From positions 127,047,641 through 127,111,640 of the forward strand of contig NC_061862.1 in assembly GCF_907164915.1 (NCBI RefSeq): a stretch of 64,000 nucleotides of DNA. The letters are read 5' to 3'. Positions 57,176 to 64,000 of this stretch are shown in pieces. The position numbers and the translations under genes are program-made. How positions within the stretch are numbered: position 1 is the stretch's first letter; every line of letters starts with the position of its first letter. Under the pieces are notes generated by a model. That model had not been told where the DNA came from. It searched no databases and saw only the letters and a program-made list of their open reading frames with translations. The DNA is from Impatiens glandulifera (taxonomy: Eukaryota > Streptophyta > Magnoliopsida > Ericales > Balsaminaceae).

Positions 57176-58726
57176 TCAAATGATCCAATTTCCTATAAAC
57201 AAGCTGCATCAAATCCAGATTGGATTGAAGCAATTGAGTTAGAACTTGATGCTTTGATTAAAAATAATACTTGGACTTTTACATAATTACCCAAAGGTAA
57301 GAAAAAGATAGGTTGTAGATGGATTTATAAAACAAAATTTCATGCTGATGGTAGTATAAACAAATACAAAGCTCGTTTAGTGGCAAAGGGATATAATCAG
57401 ATTAATGGTGTTGATTTTCATCAAAGTTTTACACCAGTGGAAAAGAATGTCACTATTAGATTATTACTTGCTTTGACGGCTACAAATAAATGGCATTTGC
57501 ATCATATTGATGTAAATAATGCTTTTTTGCATGGATGTCTTGATGAAAATGTATACATGTCTATTTCAGAAGGTTTAAAGTGTGAATTTCCAAATCAAGT
57601 ATGTAAACTTAATAAAAGTTTATATGGACTGAAACAATCTTTAAGACAATGGAATTATGAAATTTTTTAAAGTCTTTCAAATATTAGATTTTTACAATCT
57701 GAAAATGATCATTGTCTATTCATTAAAAGAATAGGAGAAAAAATTACCTGTTTACTATTATATGTTGATGACATCTTGTTGGCAGGTAATTCTTTACAAG
57801 ACATTGAATATGTTAAGAGTATTGTTGATTCTAAATATTCCATTAAGGATCTTGATAATGCTAAGTTTTTCTTAGGATTAGAAATCATACATAATTATAC
57901 GTGTATATATGTGAACCAAATGAAGTATATTTTGGATCTTATTTCTGATCTAGGTTTAATTACTTCTAAACCTGCAACAACTCCTATGATAAAAGGGTTA
58001 AAGCTTGTTAATGATCCTATTAATGATGAATTATGTGATGTTAACCAATACAGAAGACTTGTTGGCATGTTATCATATTTAAATTTCACCCGACCCGACA
58101 TTGCTTATTATGTTCAACAACTAAGTCAATTTGTAAACAAACCTTTTAAATTTCATTTTGAGGCAGCTATACAAGTAGTCAGGTATTTGAAAGGAACTCC
58201 ATCTTTAGGAGTATTTTATTCATCAAATAATTGTGTTAAATTGTGTGCATATTCTGATAGTGATTGGGAATCTTGTTTAGATTTTAGAAAATCATTAACA
58301 GGGTATTGTATATTTGTTGGTAATTCACTTGTAGCTTGGAAAACAAAGAAACAGCAAACCGTTCTGCGTTCTTCAGCTGAAGTTGAATACCGTAGTTTAG
58401 CTGCAACAGTTTGTGAATTGCAATGGTTAACATATCTTCTTAATGATCTTAAGATTCAGGTTGATTTGCCAGTTGCACTTCATTGTGATAACAAAGCAGC
58501 CATACACATTACAGAAAATCCGGTGTTTCATGAACGAACGAAACATATCGATATTGATTGCTATGTGGTTAGGAATAAATACAAGTCAGGTTTTATATCA
58601 CTAATACATGTGCCTTCTAGTATGCAGGTTGCAAATATTTTAACCAAGACATTTGAAACAAATCAATTCTTAAATCTTAGACAGAAACTTCAACTACAAG
58701 ATTTTCATCTTGAGGGGGGAGTGTAG
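57176..58726 (+). pseudogene. TE-E reverse transcriptase and RNase H
   Basis: ASNPDWIEAIELELDALIKN, stop at about 57,284, GCRWIYKTKFHADGSINKYK, ARLVAKGYNQINGVDFHQSF, HIDVNNAFLHGCLDENVYM and LYGLKQSLRQW, stop at 57,668, then LLLYVDDILLAGNS (catalytic YVDD). RNase H is complete and open to the end: AYSDSDWESCLDFRKS (Asp), SSAEVEYRSLA (Glu), LHCDNKAAIHI (Asp) and HERTKHIDIDCY. Only the two stops and the junction at about 57,060-57,175 break this part. Confidence 0.9.
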
Positions 58727-59053
58727 AAGAAATAGTCATTATTATGTTAGTTAATTGTGTTTAATATTAGTTAACTTGAGTTAACTAATTGTATTATTTG
58801 TTAATAGAAGTTACAACAATATATTGGTTAGTTAGTGTTAGTTATAAAGTTTATGACATATTTTGTATTTAATATAGTTCAGATATCTCTTTAGCACAGT
58901 TCAGAGTTTTTTCTACTTATAATGAATTTGTGGCTATGTAAATAGATAATAAAATCACAAATCCTTACGAGTTTTTCTCTTAATATCTCTTGTTCTTATT
59001 CTCCAATTCCTCTCTATAACTTCTCATAGCTTTGCTAATTCTTGAAGTCTAGA
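58711..59053 (+). mobile_element. TE-E polypurine tract and 3' LTR
   Basis: The polypurine tract TGAGGGGGGAG (58,711-58,721) abuts the LTR start TGTAGAAG at 58,722, which ends at 59,053. The TATA box is altered to CTATGTAAATAG. Followed by AACCG, the likely target duplication. Confidence 0.9.
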
Positions 59054-59953
59054 AACCGAAATAATATAAATCATTTCAAATTTCAAACCTGGACATGCAA
59101 TGGAGTTTGTTCTTGGACGTCGAATAGAGATATCGAATCAAGCCCTAGACAGACAGTTTGAGTTTGAGTGTCGAATGAAAGTAACAGTGGATGAAAGGAA
59201 GCTCAAAGACAAAATCTTTCGACAAAGGGGGAAGTATCGAACTGTCGGTGGTCAGCGGCGTCAGAGTAGAGATGAGTAGTGTTAGTACGGCATTAGAGGC
59301 AGAAAGAGAGATTTGATAAGAAATATATTAAGAAGCAAATGAGATAATAGGGTTTCATTTATTTGTCTCATTAATCAAAATGTCGTCGTGTTGATAAATG
59401 AGAGTATCGTTTTGATAAATGAGACAGCAAGTGGGGACAACTGATCCAAACTTGAAAAATAGGGCTTCAATTATTTATTTTAAAACTACATTGTATGTCT
59501 TCTGATACAGCAACTGGGACATAAAGTTGTGATATCTGATCCAACCTTATCTTTAAAGTATGGATACTTAGATTGAGTCCTAATCTGTTGTCTCATCAGA
59601 TGTCCCACTAACTGTCCCTTATTCAAAATTCTTCACTATAGAGAGAAACTAATTTTTCATCTAGAGAGATAAGGATTTTAAATAAGGGGAAAATTAATGG
59701 ATATATACTTAGACAGCAGATCTGGGCCGCTTCGGTTATCCATCTACAAAGACCCAAATAGGATATGGATTTGATCGAGGTTAGAAGAAGGTCGATCATT
59801 GCCTATTTAGTATATGAGCATACACGTGTAAAATATACAAAATTAAATAAGTATCAATTGCGTGCGGTGTAAAAAATAATATAGACGGTTCATCCTCACA
59901 TTCTCTTATTGTATAAAAATGTGAACTGCTCACAAGGTTACATGACACATAAT
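59054..59953. other. Intergenic, flank repeat and dispersed repeat
   Basis: 59,054-59,112 repeats the left flank of TE-E. 59,410-59,620 has AATGAGACAGCAAGTGGGGA and ACAGCAACTGGGACATAAAG, relatives of each other and of 39.4-39.5 kb (reverse). No ORF of interest. Confidence 0.5.
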
Positions 59954-61086
59954 CAGTGACGGATCCAATGGGGTGAAACAAGGGCTCAAGTACTCTCTGA
60001 CTTTTTCAATTTTTGATATGGATTTTTCTCTTTTCACCAAAAAAAAAAATTGTATTTATAATATGTGTTTTCTAATGACATATTGTTAGTACAAAGAAGA
60101 AATATTTCCGAAGTAATCTCCGATGACTCTTGCAGCAGCAACAGTAGCTATGGCGGGCAATAATAAGATTTAGAGTTTTAGCCCGTCCACGCCGTCGACG
60201 ATGAAGAGGAGAAATGGAATTTCCATCACTAATCGTGGAATATTAATGGAACCACTTTAAAAAAAAAGTAATAATACAAGTTAAAGTTGGCCTCTTTTCT
60301 ATAGTCTTCCCTATCACTACAGTACATAGATGTAGATGATAGGGGTAAAATTGAGAAATAAGTGGGAAAATGTAAAATGATTGTGTACTTTATTTAAGGT
60401 GATCAAATGCTTAAAATAAAATAATATATATATGGTCTAAGACTTAGGGTAAAATAGGAATAGAATAATAAGCTTTGTTTACACCATGTGTTGTTTTATT
60501 TGAATAATGTAATGTAAATAAATATTTTCCTTAATGAAGTAATATAATATATCTCGGAAAAATAGATGATTCTTAATGCAGAAGAGATCATGGTTACATA
60601 TTTGAGAAGTCTGGCTAAGAAGATGGTTGAAATTAGGAAATATAGAGTTTTTATATTGGTATATCGGTTGATTGAGTTAGCATTGATTTTACATGTTACG
60701 ACTGCTTATGTTGAAAGGGTCTTTTTTGTGATGAAATTATCAAGATTGATTTACGTAATAGAATGGATGATGAGTGGATGAATGACAGTTTGGTAGTATA
60801 CATCAAGAAAGACATTTTTGCCACAATTAAAAATGAACAGATTTTACAATATTTTCAACAAATGAACACCCAAAGAACTCAATTGTCTCCATTTATTTGT
60901 ACGTCTAGTACTAGTTGAATTGTAAAAAGATAAATATTTTATTAGTATCGACGTGATTTTGTATCTTTATTATTAACATTATTAATTATACTTTTATTTT
61001 TAATATAAGTGTTATATAGTAAAAAAAAAATTATACTTAGATAAATTTTGGAGCACCCGTTGAAATTTAGCTCTGGATTCGCCACT
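59954..61086 (+). mobile_element. hAT element, internally deleted
   Basis: Ends CAGTGACGGATCCA and (reverse complement of the right end) CAGTGGCGAATCCA, 12 of 14 alike. 8-bp flanks CACATAAT (59,946-59,953) and CACATACT (61,087-61,094) differ at one base. Length 1,133 bp with a C-terminal transposase remnant inside. The type of end and remnant fit Tip100-like hAT elements (established type; assignment inferred). Confidence 0.85.
60566..60930 (+). pseudogene. hAT transposase C-terminal remnant
   Basis: VYRLIELALILHVTTAYVER followed by VFFVMKLSR matches the hAT dimerisation region (LALLLPVATASVERAFSAMK-type order). After a stop at 60,779 another frame gives WMNDSLVVYIKKDIF, the usual continuation. 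The catalytic and zinc-finger parts are absent. It cannot transpose itself. Confidence 0.8.
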
Positions 61087-61094
61087 GCACATAC

Positions 61095-62079
61095 TGGAAC
61101 ATTTAATTCCATTAATTTTAATTATTTTACACTAAAATATATAAGACACAGGTATTTAAGCACCTTTTAAAAATTGTCGAAGTTGTGTGCGTAATTTGTG
61201 TTCTCAGATACCTCAATACATCTTCACATAGTGATAGTAGAATCTACGCACAAAACCACATTACAAATCAAGCCGTCAAGCCCTAAACAAAATTTTATGT
61301 GAAAACTCCTGAGGATAACTATTGGGTCACGCCGACGGATCATAAAATTGTGGCAACGTAGACATGGATCTATCTATTTTTGTGTAACTTACTTATATAA
61401 ATTGTGTGCGTGTTTGGCTAAATGTAAATCTTATAAAAGTCCAACTACTTTAGAATAACATATCACATGTTATGTTCTGATTATGTCCGTCGCGAAGATT
61501 GGGTTGCTCCATTCCTAGGTAGATAAACGTGGAAAGTTTTGGCGGTCCTAATTTTATCTTTAAAAAAATGTTAAAAAAATGTTTTGAATCTATAACCAAA
61601 TTAAAAAATCTTAAATTTCATCGGTCAACGTTATACTACACACTTTTATCTTCAAATAATTAATAAATTTAATTAAATATCATAATATTTTTTATTAAAT
61701 GGATTGCCTAACCCGTGGGCTGACTCTAGTTCTGATTGCATGGTTGGTTACTTGCTATTCATTTCCCACATGATACTCGTTTGTGTAATGAATTTGTCAC
61801 TTTTGACACATTTACATATATAATTACATCTTTATAAACAAATTAGTAAATTATTAAAAACTTATTTACACGAATGTTTATAAATTAGTTTTTAATGCTT
61901 TAGTTGTCATACTCAATTTTTATTTATTTATTTATTTTGTTAATTATTCAAAGAATAAAATTCATCAATCGACTAAACAATTGGGATGAAATTTTCAGTA
62001 AAAAACCGACTGAATTAAACAGTTTAAACCTCTACTTCCATTTATTAAATCGGCGAGAGTAATAAAACAATGAGACCAT
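61095..62079. other. No recognisable feature
   Basis: AT-rich non-coding sequence. I found no element ends or protein homology. Confidence 0.5.
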
Positions 62080-62830
62080 TTATTACTGTATCTTTTTGCA
62101 CTTTCTATTGAAGGTCTTATGAAAATAATTGTGGAAAACATTCATCTTTGTGAACTTGCAAGTATTAAAATCGGAAGAGTATGAACAAAAATTTCAAATC
62201 TTTTATTAGGAGACGTTGCTTTGTTGTTTGGACAAGGAAATCAAATGGAGATAATTAAATATATGGAGATTCTAATCAATATTGTCATGCTTCTAGAACA
62301 ATTGATAAAATTGAATAAGTACGTATTTATTTTATTTCAAACACACTCATTTAACACCATCTTGCTAACCATATAACATGCATTTTCGAACCCATGTTGT
62401 GGTTTATCTTAGTATATCTCTTGATTGAGGACGATAAAAAAAATGTTTAATAACATAATCGGAAAATTGAAATTATTGTTAAGTGCTGGAAAATAAAAAT
62501 CTTTTCAGAAGTAGGCAATGCAATATTGATTAAAAGTATCTTTCAAATTATCAAATGTCCTTTTTTAATTATTAAAAGAGTGATGGGTCTTATTAACTAA
62601 TTTGGGTGGAAATCCAATAAAGAAATTAAATTCATTCATTGCGTTGGATAGGAAAAAATGATAATCGAGGGAAAATGAAGGAGATTTGAGTTCAAAGATT
62701 TTATAAGTACCCAAAAAAATTCATTAATGTTGTTACTAGTTAGCCATGCAAAGAGACTTGCACATAACCGTGAATTTCTGTGGGCACAAACTTTCAATTT
62801 TTTATACTTTTCAATCAAATCTCTTTTAGA
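62080..62830 (+). pseudogene. LINE reverse transcriptase relic
   Basis: Changing frames read DVALLFGQGNQMEIIKYMEI (the strand after the FADD box), KIEIIVKCWKIKIFSEVGNA and ILIKSIFQIIKCPF (the thumb motif KLxGWKxKxLSxAGKxxLIKSV). Then FGWKSNKEIKFIH (FWWG...) and LLLVSHAKRLAHNREFLWAQ (LAKQAWRLxxNPESLWA). The order is that of plant non-LTR RT C-terminal to the catalytic site. Highly decayed; the family differs from the 44-53 kb LINE. Confidence 0.7.
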
Positions 62831-62861
62831 ATGCTAACAAAAAAAAAAACAATTCAATTGA

Positions 62862-63600
62862 ACATCGAAAAATAAAAATCTTTCTTGATCTAAACATTAG
62901 ATACGACAAATTATGGGCTTCTTGAGCGAATTTTGTTTAACAAAGAGAAAAAAATAATGATTAGTAAGGAGATATTTTTGGTAAAAAACTTTAAATGTAT
63001 TAATATATAAAAATAAAATAAAAAATAATAATTTTAAATATAATGTATTTTAATATTTTAGATAATAAATTAAATAATTTAAAAAAATAAATAAATTAAG
63101 TGAATTGGTGGATGAGAAAGAAAGGGAAATTAGGTTTGATTTTCTTAGATTATTTAAATAACCCAAAATCGAACCATGGCTATATCAAGTAAAACAACAA
63201 TAATTTGGAATACTAACAACAAAATAACTCATTTTGGACATCGAAAAATAAGAATCTTCTAAAAGACAATATTAGATACGACAAATTATGAGCTTGTTCC
63301 GCAACATTAGATACGCCAAATTATGAGATGTATGTTATTTTAATAATAGAGAGAAAAAAATTAATGATTAATGATGATTTTAAGAATGTGTAGATATTTT
63401 TCGGTGAAAAAACTTAAAATTGTATTAATATATAAAAATAAAATAAAAAATAATAATTTTAAATAGAAGATATTTTAGTATTATAGATAATAAATTGAGT
63501 AATTTGATGAAAGAGAAATAAAATGAAGTAAAATGATATTTGAATTTTTAAAATTATTTAAATAACTCAAAAAAAACAAACCATGCCTTCATAATTCTAT
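62862..63600. repeat. ~376-bp tandem duplication, A/T-rich
   Basis: ACATCGAAAAATA starts at 62,862 and 63,238. Both copies continue with ATTAGATACGACAAATTATG, TTAATATATAAAAATAAAAT and ATTATTTAAATAAC. In copy 2 ATTAGATACGCCAAATTATG is repeated again (63,307). 63,601-64,000 holds no recognisable gene. Confidence 0.8.
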
Positions 63601-64000
63601 TCACAATTTAGGTAATCATTTTAAATAACTTATTTATGAATTGTTTGATCCATTTAAAACATTATTTTCCACCAAATTGTTTTCATGGAGAATTCATTCT
63701 TTAAAATAACTCAAACACTTCATTTACTAAATAATAAACCCATCTTCATTAAAAAAAAAATTTAGGCAGTCGCATAAGTGTATGATCTCAATATTAATAA
63801 CAACGAAGAATGTTTTGAATGACAGTTGATTTTATTACAAAAGTTATATTATGAACTAATAAGGTTTTGAATGACGCATTCTTTTTTTAATACAACACTA
63901 TTGAAAAACAAATTATCAAGGAAAATATTGTTTTAGATGTATTCTTGCCAAAAGATTAAGTATATATATTTTGAATGATAATTTTTGTTATAGCTAAATA

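Larger units (their letters stand above)
53874..59053 (+). mobile_element. TE-E, complete small Ty1/copia element
   Basis: 5,180 bp with two LTRs (53,874-54,206 and 58,722-59,053), PBS, gag-pol in copia order and a polypurine tract. The LTRs differ at about 16 of ~332 positions by eye (~95% alike). Flanks CACCG and AACCG share four of five bases, a likely target duplication. Five or more stops and frameshifts disable gag-pol. It belongs to a lineage different from TE-A/B/C: short LTRs, gag of the DPLVIHPADHPG type. Confidence 0.9.

Overview
The window is repeat-rich, AT-rich nuclear DNA of a flowering plant. It holds no intact host gene that I can support. The plant assignment rests on a pentatricopeptide-repeat (PPR) gene remnant, FAR1-type Mutator transposase remnants, Ty1/copia elements primed by initiator Met-tRNA, and LINEs whose ORF1 resembles the plant DUF4283 family. 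A 246-aa ORF downstream of one copia pol resembles, from memory, 3' ORFs of long copia elements in asterids (Lamiales, e.g. Gesneriaceae). That narrower placement is only a suggestion.

Layout, left. Bases 1-245 are the middle of a broken PPR gene. Its E-domain/C-terminal part reappears at about 12,118-12,600 on the same strand. Most of the gap is filled by a nest of long-LTR (SIRE/Maximus-like) copia DNA. TE-A (minus, 246-8750) has a decayed gag-pol. Its gag is split by a solo LTR (5352-7642) flanked by a near-perfect 5-bp target duplication, and that LTR carries a 1.2-kb array of TTAGAC...GTCTAA palindromes. TE-B (plus, 8751-11473) is a 3' end with an LTR carrying a different palindrome array. 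The LTRs of TE-A and TE-B form a ~980-bp inverted repeat.

Layout, middle. After a ~310-bp tandem repeat with tRNA-promoter-like boxes (13.65-14.71 kb) come a minus-strand LTR with its 3' internal region (16.6-18.2 kb), then TE-C (plus, 18,168 to about 25.9 kb): 5' LTR, PBS, decayed gag-pol, and an intact 246-aa 3' ORF with a possible promoter of its own. A Mutator-like MITE with a perfect 9-bp target duplication (27,065-28,110), a cluster of small palindromes, and a solo LTR related to the one at 16.6 kb follow.

Layout, right. 32.8-39 kb holds a copia RNase H relic, a decayed LINE, and 5'-truncated LINE 3' ends. 39.7-44.05 kb holds two FAR1/MULE transposase relics in opposite orientation around a hAT-type MITE. 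A near full-length LINE spans 44,421-53,508 with a likely 11-bp target duplication. A complete small copia element (TE-E, 53,874-59,053) follows, then a hAT element with transposase remnant (59,954-61,086), another LINE relic, and a ~376-bp tandem duplication. All transposon coding regions except the TE-C 3' ORF carry stops or frameshifts. Several of the stops look like C-to-T changes, as expected in methylated, silenced DNA.
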